From NCBI RefSeq assembly GCF_045066735.1, contig NZ_JBISHH010000025.1, forward strand, positions 186,001 through 250,000: a stretch of 64,000 bases of DNA, in the 5' to 3' direction. The stretch comes from Algibacter sp045066735 (lineage in GTDB: Bacteria; Bacteroidota; Bacteroidia; Flavobacteriales; Flavobacteriaceae). Below are positions 1-7,672 of the stretch, in pieces (within the stretch, counting starts at the first letter, position 1; each line of letters opens with the position of its first letter). Under the pieces are notes generated by a model. The model saw only the letters and a list, made by a program, of their open reading frames with translations. It was not told the DNA's origin and did no database searches. A program made the position numbers and the translations under genes.

Positions 1-1162
1 CTTGAAAACTGTCGGGTTTATTAATGCCTGCCATTTTTAACATAGTAGGAGCGATATCTATGGTTTGTACGAGTTCATCACTTTTTCTACCTCTATTTTT
101 CTTAGGAAGGTTGGGATTGAAAATAATAATAGGAACATGTGTTGTTTGCTCATAACACAAAGCTTTACCTCCTAAACCTTGTTGTCCGCCAAATAAACCA
201 TGATCTGAAGTAAAAATAATTATTGTTTTTTTGTCTAGTTTTAAATCGTTTAGCTTTTTGGTGAGATTACCAACTAATCTATCAATCCCGGTCATAGCTT
301 CTAGTTCGCGTATGTAGCGCTCTTTTATATCTTTTGGTGTATCTACATAATTGTAACCCGTTTGCCGATCTTCGGCATGTAAAAGGTCTTTAGGTAATTT
401 TGGCTTTTTAATATCGGCTTTGGCAATATAATTTTCGTGCAACGGGATTTCTAAATCTCTATATAAGGTTTTATAAATTGCGTCATCAGACTCTTTTAGT
501 TTCATGGTACGCGTACTTGCTCCATGAGGTAAATTAAAATTTATGGATAGCATAAAAGGCTTATCGGTTGGTCTGTTTTCAATAAAATGCAAAGCACCTT
601 TTAATTTTCGTGCATTTGGATCTAAAAAATCATTAACACCTTCATTTATAATTTCAGGTTGCGTAAAAGCAATGGCATCATTAAAAATAGCATGGTTATC
701 TTTTGGGTAAAACCCTAAATGACCATGACCTGCATACCAGTAATCAAAACTTTTTTCCATAAGTCCGCTATTATATCCTCCTTTGCCAATAGGAGCGTGG
801 TTTTTACCAATCCAACCTGTGTAATAGCCATTATCACGCATAATTACGGGGTAAGAGTTTTTCCATGCAGCATCGGAAACGCTGGTGCCAGAGTTGAAGT
901 TGACACCGTGTTTACGCTCGTATTGACTTAGTAAAATAGATATTCTACTTGGTGTGCAAATAGCACTTGTAACATGTGCATTGGTAAATAAAATACCGTT
1001 ATTGGCTAGTTTATCGATATTTGGTGTTTGCACTATGGGGTTTCCTGTACAACCCAATAAATCATAAGATTGATCATCGGTTAAAATGAATATAATATTT
1101 GGTCGTTCTTGTGCATTTAAAAATGACGTAAAAACAAGATATATTAAAAAAAGCTTTTTCAT
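1..1162 (-). CDS. Secreted S1-family sulfatase, C-terminus cut by window edge
   Basis: The protein starts at an ATG on the minus strand and runs off the window, so only about 387 N-terminal residues are seen. A signal peptide ends near residue 18 (FLNAQ). The metal-binding DD pair lies at 29-30 (LTDDQ). The formylglycine motif C-T-P-S-R is at residues 69-73, and a lysine motif GWIGKNH follows further on. Members hydrolyse sulfate esters after an FGE or anSME enzyme converts the Cys to formylglycine. The usual TG after CxPSR is replaced by LS, and the region is followed by YERKHGVNF, as in some polysaccharide sulfatases. It follows an SDR gene by about 60 bases on the same strand and closes the observed sulfatase locus. 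Family is certain; the sulfated sugar is not known. Confidence 0.93.
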   Translation of the reverse strand, partial: MKKLFLIYLVFTSFLNAQERPNIIFILTDDQSYDLLGCTGNPIVQTPNIDKLANNGILFTNAHVTSAICTPSRISILLSQYERKHGVNFNSGTSVSDAAWKNSYPVIMRDNGYYTGWIGKNHAPIGKGGYNSGLMEKSFDYWYAGHGHLGFYPKDNHAIFNDAIAFTQPEIINEGVNDFLDPNARKLKGALHFIENRPTDKPFMLSINFNLPHGASTRTMKLKESDDAIYKTLYRDLEIPLHENYIAKADIKKPKLPKDLLHAEDRQTGYNYVDTPKDIKERYIRELEAMTGIDRLVGNLTKKLNDLKLDKKTIIIFTSDHGLFGGQQGLGGKALCYEQTTHVPIIIFNPNLPKKNRGRKSDELVQTIDIAPTMLKMAGINKPDSFQ

Positions 1163-1223
1163 TTTATTGATGTTATAATTTATTTAAAATTGAGGGTATG
1201 TAATGTTGTTTGGATTGATGATG

Positions 1224-1943
1224 TTATGGGTTTGTAGACCATAAAGCTGCACTTTTTAACATAGCTCTTCTAGGAAGTTTTAAACCGGCAAGAATCAGTT
1301 CAGCAAAATCTTCTGGTTGTAACACGCTATCTGCAGAACCCTTTTCTGCAATACCTGCTTCAATCGACATATCCGATTCTATGGTGCTTGGGGTTAATGT
1401 AACAACCCTGATATTATTTTTACGTACTTCCTTCATTAAGGATTCAGACATGCCAATAACTGCAAATTTTGATGCTGAATAAGCCGATGTGGTTGCATTT
1501 CCGTTTAATCCAGCTGTAGAAGATACATTAATAATATCGCCTTCATTTTTGGAAATTAAGTACGGTAAAACTTCTTTGGTCACATAATACATGCCCATGA
1601 GGTTAGTTTGTATAATTTGAGTCCATTGATCAACCGGCATGTCATTTAGTGCGCCAAAGCCTCCAATACCCGCGTTATTAACCAATATATCTACACCGCC
1701 TAAAGTGTCTATAATTTTTTTAATGCTTGGTTTTACATCGTCATAATTTCCAATATCAAATACAGCATATGTAGCTTTAATACCGTAAGTTTCTAACTCG
1801 GAAACGGTTGCTTTTAAAGTGCTTTCTGTTCTGCCAGTAATGGCTACATCAATACCTTCTTTGGCAAATGCTATGGCCGTTGCTTTTCCAAGTCCTCTGC
1901 CACCTCCAGTTATAATGGCTTTTTTATGTTTTAAATTTTTCAT
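1224..1943 (-). CDS. Short-chain dehydrogenase/reductase (classical SDR)
   Basis: A cytoplasmic NAD(P)-dependent oxidoreductase of about 239 residues, the normal length for classical SDRs. The Rossmann motif TGGGRGLG is at residues 12-19, NNAG at 89-92, the catalytic Ser near 141 and Y155-x-x-x-K159 within YSASK. The start is set at the internal Met (MKNLKHKK) because the longer reading (from 1967) overlaps the upstream gene, while this one leaves a 12-base gap. It resembles FabG-like 3-oxoacyl reductases or sugar dehydrogenases. It lies directly downstream of the propeller-Dabb gene and is probably cotranscribed with it. Substrate unknown; in this locus a sugar or lactone intermediate is possible. 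Confidence 0.88.
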   Translation of the reverse strand: MKNLKHKKAIITGGGRGLGKATAIAFAKEGIDVAITGRTESTLKATVSELETYGIKATYAVFDIGNYDDVKPSIKKIIDTLGGVDILVNNAGIGGFGALNDMPVDQWTQIIQTNLMGMYYVTKEVLPYLISKNEGDIINVSSTAGLNGNATTSAYSASKFAVIGMSESLMKEVRKNNIRVVTLTPSTIESDMSIEAGIAEKGSADSVLQPEDFAELILAGLKLPRRAMLKSAALWSTNP

Positions 1944-1954
1944 TTTTTTTAATT

Positions 1955-3475
1955 TTATTTGGTCCAATAATCTAATACTAAAACGTCGGCTATAATTGGG
2001 CCTATTTTACCCACCATGCTTAAATGAGCCTTGTGAAATAAGTAAATTTCTCTAGCATGTTCATCTTTAAAAGTTAGTGTAAAGCAATGGGTTAAGCCTT
2101 TTGAGTGCCCTTCGGTACTGTCGTTTAAACCCCATTCTAGATTGGCTATTTCTGGAATTTCATTTTTAAGATTAACAAAAGCGGCGACAGCTTCATTAAC
2201 TTGTGCTTCGGTGGCATCTTCTTTATAAGTAAGGTTTACCATATGTCGCAAAACTTTGCCATCTCTATTAATTTTTGGAGCAATTTTATAGCTAGCTATT
2301 TTTCCTAAATCAAACCTGAAAGAACCAGCTATTAAGAAATTCTCATTTCCGATTTTGTGAGATCTTAAACCATAATAGATAGAGAAGCCAGTTTCTAAAT
2401 AATTGATAGGGGTAAGCGCTCCTTTTTTATTCAGTTTTAATAACTGTATGCTCGCATCGTCTCTTGTGCCAACGGCTAAAACAGCTTCGTTGTTATCTGT
2501 AGATACAACTTCAATTCTTGTTTGGCCTTGTAGTTTTGTGGTTTCATCATCTTTAAGAACAAAATGAGGAACCAAAGCCCCTTTTTTATTCACCTTAAAA
2601 ACACTAACACCATCACCATGATAAACAAAGTTTGGTCTTTTTATAAAACCACCTCTTTTGTAGTATTTATGATGTCTGTGCCCCACAATTACGTATTTAT
2701 TTTCGCCTAGAGTAACACCAGTTACGGGGTATGCTCCTGTTAAGTATCGATCTGTAGTGTTATCACTAATGTTATTTATATTTTTAAAGGTACCATTATC
2801 ATAAACTCTAAAGCTACTTACGCCATTATCTTGAAAACCACCTGTGTATAAAAATGTTTTTCCTTTTATGTTGTGAACATACATGCCTATAATACCATCT
2901 GTATGGATAGTTTCATCATCTTTCATAGACTGAACATGGGTTAGTTTGCCATCATCGTGTATTTTGAAACTGCTTAACCCTGGAGTTTCTTCTAAACCAC
3001 CAATAAATAGGTATGATGCTTTTTTCATGTGAACAACCTGTAGCGTAATGGCAGTTCCTAAATAGGTTTCATTTGTGTCTTCAACTAAAGCAACACGTTC
3101 TAGGGATCCGTTGTTTAAAATTTTGAATGTTTCAATAACATTACCATGTTTGTTTGCTACAAAAAGAAAATCTGTACCGTTAATGTTATCGGCCACCATA
3201 CCTCTTGCAGGGCCTTTTTTCATGTGAAGTTCATGGTTGCTAATTGGGGTCAATATACCATCTTTATCTAAGCTGTATACATCTACATTACCAACACCGC
3301 CTGCATAGACAAAATGCGATCCGTTTTTTTCGTAGCTCGTAACAGAAACTGTATTCTTTCCTGTTATATTCTTGAAGTCTGTTCTGTAAAGCATTAAATC
3401 ATTACCTTCTTGTGAGAATGCTATTTGAGTTATAATTAAGATGCTAAAGAGAATAATATGTTTTATATGACTCAT
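1955..3475 (-). CDS. Secreted beta-propeller (lactonase-like) fused to a C-terminal Dabb domain
   Basis: A signal peptide covers about residues 1-21 (cleavage near AFSQ). Residues about 30-400 form repeats of the pattern VxxFKxxxDGxLTxV with intervening YxGG strands. These resemble the blades of the 6-phosphogluconolactonase/YncE-like seven-bladed propeller family. Residues about 407-505 (from LRHMVNLTY to VLVLDYW) match the stress-responsive Dabb alpha/beta-barrel domain, with its typical HMV start and closing LDYW strand. Dabb domains occur in small oxygenase- or cyclase-like proteins. The fusion is unusual. It is followed by the SDR (12 bases) and preceded by the GlcG/HbpS-like gene (25 bases), so the three probably form an operon. 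Function is unknown; lactone or aromatic chemistry in the periplasm is only a guess. Confidence 0.75.
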   Translation of the reverse strand: MSHIKHIILFSILIITQIAFSQEGNDLMLYRTDFKNITGKNTVSVTSYEKNGSHFVYAGGVGNVDVYSLDKDGILTPISNHELHMKKGPARGMVADNINGTDFLFVANKHGNVIETFKILNNGSLERVALVEDTNETYLGTAITLQVVHMKKASYLFIGGLEETPGLSSFKIHDDGKLTHVQSMKDDETIHTDGIIGMYVHNIKGKTFLYTGGFQDNGVSSFRVYDNGTFKNINNISDNTTDRYLTGAYPVTGVTLGENKYVIVGHRHHKYYKRGGFIKRPNFVYHGDGVSVFKVNKKGALVPHFVLKDDETTKLQGQTRIEVVSTDNNEAVLAVGTRDDASIQLLKLNKKGALTPINYLETGFSIYYGLRSHKIGNENFLIAGSFRFDLGKIASYKIAPKINRDGKVLRHMVNLTYKEDATEAQVNEAVAAFVNLKNEIPEIANLEWGLNDSTEGHSKGLTHCFTLTFKDEHAREIYLFHKAHLSMVGKIGPIIADVLVLDYWTK

Positions 3476-3500
3476 AATTTTTGTTTTTAAATGTTGATAA

Positions 3501-3989
3501 TTAATTTATAACGGCATTTGCTCCTACAGTAGCAATATCATGATCTTCTTCTATAGTACCACCACTAACGCCAATAGCTCCAATAATAGTTCCGTTTTCG
3601 TCTTTTATTGGTACGCCTCCTGGAAATGTTATTAGACCACCGTTAGATAGTTCAATATTATAAACAATGCCACCCGGTTGGCTAATTTTTCCTAAATCTC
3701 CTGTAGCCATATTAAAATAGCGTGCTGTTTTTGCTTTTTTAATGGCGATGTCTATACTTCCTATAAAAGAATCGTCCATCCGAATAAAAGCTTTCAAATT
3801 TGCACCAGCATCTACGACAGCTATATTTTCTAAAACCCCTAATTTTTCTGCTTCTTTTTTTGCGGCTAAAAGTGCTTTTAAAGCTTCCTCATCCGAAAGA
3901 TCATTTGATATTTGAGCTTGTACTGTATTTGATAGTAACGTTAGTAAAAGTGCAAAAGCACAAATTTTAAAATGTTTTAGTAAGTTCAT
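3501..3989 (-). CDS. Secreted GlcG/HbpS-like haem-degrading-family protein (DUF336)
   Basis: A 162-residue protein with a signal peptide (to about residue 25, TVQAQ) and a single GlcG/HbpS (DUF336) domain. The recognisable blocks are VVDAGANLKAFIRMDD near 58-73, the conserved AIKKAKTAR helix, GGLITFPGGVPI and the closing IGAIGVSGGTIEEDHDIA. HbpS of Streptomyces binds haem and senses redox stress, and GlcG lies in glycolate operons, so the family function is broad. Here the gene follows a Crp/Fnr-type regulator, with a perfect palindrome between them. It heads a probable operon with the propeller-Dabb protein and an SDR. Family assignment is firm; the role is unknown. Confidence 0.87.
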   Translation of the reverse strand: MNLLKHFKICAFALLLTLLSNTVQAQISNDLSDEEALKALLAAKKEAEKLGVLENIAVVDAGANLKAFIRMDDSFIGSIDIAIKKAKTARYFNMATGDLGKISQPGGIVYNIELSNGGLITFPGGVPIKDENGTIIGAIGVSGGTIEEDHDIATVGANAVIN

Positions 3990-4043
3990 TATTCTAATTT
4001 TTAGTTTGAACTACAAAAATTGTAAACTCGTTTGATAAAATAG

Positions 4044-4057
4044 TTGAACAAGTTCAA
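4044..4057. promoter_or_regulatory. Fnr/Crp-type palindrome TTGA-N6-TCAA
   Basis: The sequence TTGAACAAGTTCAA has exactly the half-site spacing of Fnr boxes (TTGAT-N4-ATCAA), and the perfect palindrome extends one base each side (4043-4058). It lies 55-68 bases upstream of the GlcG/HbpS-like gene and just downstream of a Crp/Fnr-family regulator gene. Binding by that regulator is inferred. With a 2-base loop it would be a poor terminator. Confidence 0.5.
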
Positions 4058-4068
4058 CTCTAAAAAAA

Positions 4069-4650
4069 TTACTCAATTTGAAACTGTTTTTTTATTTTAC
4101 TTAAAAATTCGTGTCGAATACCTAGATAAGCTGCTATTTGTTTATCGGTTAGTTTTGATACGATAGCGGGGTACTTTTCAATAAAATGGCTATATCTTTC
4201 TTTTGCGGTAAAAGAATGATTGTTAATTAGGCGCCTTTGCCATGAAACCAAAGCTTTTTGCGACATAATTCTGAAAAGCTTTTCAACCTTCGGCAGCGTT
4301 TTGTATAACACCATTTTATCTTGTTTTTCAATTAATAACACTGTACTATCTTCTAAAGCTTGTATGTTTAAATTAGAAGGTATTTGGTTCATAAAACTAT
4401 CTATATCCATTAACCACCAATCTTTAGCGGCAAAATAAAGAGTGTTTTCTTTTCCTTTTCTGTCTATAGTAAATATCCTGAAACAGCCTTCTAATACAAA
4501 TCCTTCAAACTTGCATATTTCACCTTGAGTTAACAGGAAATCTTTTTTTTTGATTGATTTAGTATAAAATGGTTTGCAGAATTCTTCTGATTCCGTTTTG
4601 GAAAATTCTACATTTTTAGATATGTTTTTTATTAATAAATCGTTTATCAT
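4069..4650 (-). CDS. Crp/Fnr-family transcriptional regulator
   Basis: A 193-residue cytoplasmic regulator. Residues about 25-120 form a cyclic-nucleotide-binding jelly roll (KKDFLLTQGEICKFEGFVLEGCFRIF). Residues about 150-190 hold a helix-turn-helix: LTDKQIAAYLGIRHEFLSKIKK, typical of the short Crp-like regulators common in Flavobacteriia. No N-terminal Fe-S cysteine cluster of the true Fnr type is seen. The next genes downstream are the GlcG/HbpS, propeller-Dabb and SDR set, separated by a TTGA-N6-TCAA palindrome, so local regulation of that set is likely. The effector is unknown. Confidence 0.85.
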   Translation of the reverse strand: MINDLLIKNISKNVEFSKTESEEFCKPFYTKSIKKKDFLLTQGEICKFEGFVLEGCFRIFTIDRKGKENTLYFAAKDWWLMDIDSFMNQIPSNLNIQALEDSTVLLIEKQDKMVLYKTLPKVEKLFRIMSQKALVSWQRRLINNHSFTAKERYSHFIEKYPAIVSKLTDKQIAAYLGIRHEFLSKIKKQFQIE

Positions 4651-4767
4651 CTATGGTTTTACTTACGTTTTTTTTAAAATCTATTAGTTAAGAAGTCAAG
4701 CCTATAATAGACTTTCTTCTTAATTTAAACCCAAGCAAAATATAAACTAACTTGCGTATCACTTATT

Positions 4768-6618
4768 CTATATTTTATTGATATATGCGTAATATACCGT
4801 GTTAGGCTTATTTCTATTATCTATAAAGTTAGCTGAAAATTTGGTTTTTCCTGCTTTTAGAGAAATAGTGAATATTGTTGATATATCATTTTTATGGATT
4901 GCTTTTTCAGTTTTTAATTGATTTTCAAATTCAATAGCTGCACTAACATAATTTAAACTTTTGCCTTCAGGAATATCTTTTTCTAAACCATGTAGTTGTT
5001 TTTTAGTAATTGCAGGCGTTGTCGCATTTATTGCTAAATTTGATTCTTTAGGATACCTTCTTAACTCAACTTCATAATCTCCGCTTTCTATAATATTTAC
5101 ACTCCAATAACCTGTGCCATTAATGCCTTCTCTTATATAGATTTGGTTCCATGGGTAGGCCCCAGATTCTGCGTGAATATCGTGTGCCGTTAAGGTAATA
5201 GGGTTTTCATTTTTGGAACCTATTTTAAAATAGATTTCTTCATTAAAATCTTTAGAAACTTGCGTCCACCAATTTTCATAAAAGATTTTCATTTCATTTA
5301 CTTTTTCAGGATATTCTGCTGCAATATCATTGAGCTGTCCCTGATCTGTAGAAATATTATATAATTCTTTTCCGTTTATTAACCTCCAGTTTTCTTGCAT
5401 TACGGCAGAGTTTTTCCATTTTTTTGGATGTTGAACTCGTTGCGAGTCTGTTACCAGCATTCTGTTTTTTAAGGTATCTTTTCCTCTTAATAAAGGTACT
5501 AAACTTTGTCCGTCTAAAGGTTGATGGTTTTTTGGTAAATCAATACCACACAAATCGGCTAGAGTAGGCATGATATCTAATTGTGCTGTAAGGGTGTTAA
5601 TATCTTTAGGCGTTGTGATTTCTCCATTTTTCCAATGGATAAAAAATGGCACTCTATGCCCGCCTTCATATTCACTTCCTTTTGTGCCTCTCATATTGGC
5701 ATTAAATCCAGTTATTTTTCCTTTTTTGTTATAATATCCTGCCGAGGTGCCGTTGTCTGTCATAAAAATTAAAATAGTGTTATCGTCAACATTTAATTCT
5801 TTTAACCTATTTCTCAGTTTGCCAAAGTTGTCATCAACATTGGTTATCATGCCGTAAAAGCGCTTTTGGGTATCTGCTAAAACATTATCACCTAAATCTT
5901 TATACATATCATAATATTCAGGAGGCACATTGTATGGACCGTGTGGTGCGTTTGGTGCGATATAGCAGAAAAAAGGCTTGTCTTTATTCGTTTTTATAAA
6001 ATTAATGGCTTGGTTAAAAAATACATCGGTACAATAACCTTTGTATTTTTGAGGTTTGCCATTATGGAAATAGGTGTCGTTAAAATAAGTATTATTCCAA
6101 TAATCAGGTGTTTGTTGAACGCCTCCACCGCCATGCATTACAGTTTCTTGAAATCCTCTATCTTCTGGCCTAAATGGGTAATTGTCTCCCAAATGCCATT
6201 TTCCAAAGCCTCCAGTTTTATAACCCGCTTCGGCAAACATAGTAGCCATGGTTTTTTCGTTTTCTCTTAATAAAGACCATCCGCCAACGGTATGCCAAAC
6301 ACCAGTACTATTGGCGTATCGACCGGTCATTAAGCCAGATCGCGTAGGCGCACAAGTTGGACCCACATGAAAATTAGTTAAATGGTAACTTTCTTTATGA
6401 AAATTATCAATATTTGGGGTTTTTATAATGGTATTTCCATGGACGCCAACATCTCCATAACCTTGGTCGTCGGTAATAATAAGAATCACATTTGGTTTAG
6501 ATGTGTTTTCTGTGTTTAGTTCGGTTTTTTTATGAGAATTACAGCTGTTTATCGCAATTAAGCTTACCAATACAAAGAAGTTGGTTTTTATCAAATTCAT
6601 ATAATTATTTTTTGTCAT
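4768..6618 (-). CDS. Lipoprotein S1-family sulfatase with C-terminal beta-sandwich domain
   Basis: A 616-residue exported sulfatase. The lipobox Cys is at residue 26 (AINSC), so it is probably a surface lipoprotein. The alternative start at Met7 (6600) gives an equally good lipoprotein signal. Residues 44-51 carry the metal ligands (IITDDQG), and the formylglycine motif C-A-P-T-R is at 89-93 followed by SGLMTGR. GKWHLGD and PHGPYN motifs follow. After the catalytic fold (to about residue 460), roughly 150 extra residues (with GTGYWSVNI and YEVELRRYP) look like a carbohydrate-binding-type beta-sandwich. The gene is transcribed apart from the upstream nucleoside-hydrolase-like gene, with a 164-base gap holding an inverted repeat. 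Exact sulfate position on the glycan unknown. Confidence 0.92.
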   Translation of the reverse strand: MTKNNYMNLIKTNFFVLVSLIAINSCNSHKKTELNTENTSKPNVILIITDDQGYGDVGVHGNTIIKTPNIDNFHKESYHLTNFHVGPTCAPTRSGLMTGRYANSTGVWHTVGGWSLLRENEKTMATMFAEAGYKTGGFGKWHLGDNYPFRPEDRGFQETVMHGGGGVQQTPDYWNNTYFNDTYFHNGKPQKYKGYCTDVFFNQAINFIKTNKDKPFFCYIAPNAPHGPYNVPPEYYDMYKDLGDNVLADTQKRFYGMITNVDDNFGKLRNRLKELNVDDNTILIFMTDNGTSAGYYNKKGKITGFNANMRGTKGSEYEGGHRVPFFIHWKNGEITTPKDINTLTAQLDIMPTLADLCGIDLPKNHQPLDGQSLVPLLRGKDTLKNRMLVTDSQRVQHPKKWKNSAVMQENWRLINGKELYNISTDQGQLNDIAAEYPEKVNEMKIFYENWWTQVSKDFNEEIYFKIGSKNENPITLTAHDIHAESGAYPWNQIYIREGINGTGYWSVNIIESGDYEVELRRYPKESNLAINATTPAITKKQLHGLEKDIPEGKSLNYVSAAIEFENQLKTEKAIHKNDISTIFTISLKAGKTKFSANFIDNRNKPNTVYYAYINKI

Positions 6619-6712
6619 TAGTACTTTTGAATTTTAGAGTAACATCATCAGAACTATTCAATTTAAATTGTGATTTTATTCTATATTAACTTTTGTTTCG
6701 GCTCTTTTGTGA

Positions 6713-6748
6713 TATGAAAAACATAATGAATTTCGGGTGTTTTTCATA
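6713..6748. repeat. Inverted repeat TATGAAAAACA-N14-TGTTTTTCATA
   Basis: Two perfectly complementary 11-base arms (6713-6723 and 6738-6748) separated by 14 bases lie in the gap between the nucleoside-hydrolase-like gene and the next sulfatase gene. No T-run follows on the minus strand, so an operator for the sulfatase gene or an mRNA-processing hairpin is more likely than a terminator. Confidence 0.45.
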
Positions 6749-6782
6749 CTTAGCAATGTTAGAAAGGTGCCTGAAATTGTAA

Positions 6783-7652
6783 TTAGATTTGATTTCCTAA
6801 AAAAGTTTGAAATTTAGATGGGTTTCCATCTTCATCACCGGTTATCAAGTAATAAATCATTCCGGCATCAGATATATCTGCTCTTTTTTCGTTGTGTTTT
6901 TTCATGCACTTCCAAATCCAAGAAATATCTTTGTTTTTATGATTTTTCAACCATTGCCAAACGCTCCAATCATGATTCGAACTCCAACCTTGATTAGGGT
7001 TGTCCCTTTTATTTTGATCTTTGATTCTTTTGAATTTAACTCTATTTCCACTTAAAGCAATAACTTGGTCAATTGTATGATGATTGGGTCTTCTTAAGTG
7101 ATTATCATTATAATTGCTGTGCGATAAAATATATACATACGATAACGTATCTTCTTTTCCTTCCTTTAAAACTAGTTGAACGGCTTGATATAGAAATTCT
7201 GATGGCCCCATATTTATAAAATATAATGGGTTTTTATTGGTAGATTTTTCAATCTCTTTTTTTAGATGTTCGATGGCTTCTTTTTGTTGCGTTCCAACAT
7301 CAAAGAAGATATTTTTATCAAAATTCCATCTTTTAATAGAGCCATCAACACCTTCTTTCATGTAGTTTCTAACTGTTGTATGAGGAGGAGAAGGCATAAA
7401 ATTATTGTATGAAAAATGTACTAGTTTAGTATGTAAACGCTTTTTAGCAAGCATAGCAAGTGCAGCTGGTGTTGCACCCCAATCATCAGGGTCTGCATAG
7501 TTGTATTTACCAGTGTATTGTAAATCTGGTTGTGCATTCCCATCTGCACTGCAAGCAATTCTATTGTTATTATAGTTTAAGGCTTGTGCAACTAATAATT
7601 TAGGTAACAATACTATAAATACAAACGTAATTATGTTGATGTGTTTTTTCAT
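6783..7652 (-). CDS. Secreted nucleoside-hydrolase-fold-like protein of unknown function
   Basis: A 289-residue secreted protein (signal peptide to about residue 22, LLVAQ). No firm family is recognised. Near residues 50-62 the segment NYADPDDWGATPAALAML recalls the metal-binding DxDPxxDD motif and following helix of inosine-uridine nucleoside hydrolases. Near 147-160, FINMGPSEFLYQAV resembles their GPLTNLA segment, and a third block, VYILSHSNYNDNH, follows. This supports a nucleoside-hydrolase-like fold with a different substrate, perhaps a glycan. It sits 20 bases downstream of the GH30 gene, within the run GH16-GH2-GH30, so a role in galactan breakdown is plausible. The fold call is by eye only. 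Confidence 0.6.
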   Translation of the reverse strand: MKKHINIITFVFIVLLPKLLVAQALNYNNNRIACSADGNAQPDLQYTGKYNYADPDDWGATPAALAMLAKKRLHTKLVHFSYNNFMPSPPHTTVRNYMKEGVDGSIKRWNFDKNIFFDVGTQQKEAIEHLKKEIEKSTNKNPLYFINMGPSEFLYQAVQLVLKEGKEDTLSYVYILSHSNYNDNHLRRPNHHTIDQVIALSGNRVKFKRIKDQNKRDNPNQGWSSNHDWSVWQWLKNHKNKDISWIWKCMKKHNEKRADISDAGMIYYLITGDEDGNPSKFQTFLGNQI

Positions 7653-7672
7653 GAAATTTATATAAGTTCGTT

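Noticed and set aside
4687..4722. Imperfect hairpin TTAAGAAG ... CTTCTTAA between the sulfatase and Crp/Fnr genes
   Set aside because: Stem is interrupted, there is no T-run, and such AT-rich repeats are common here; not counted as a terminator.
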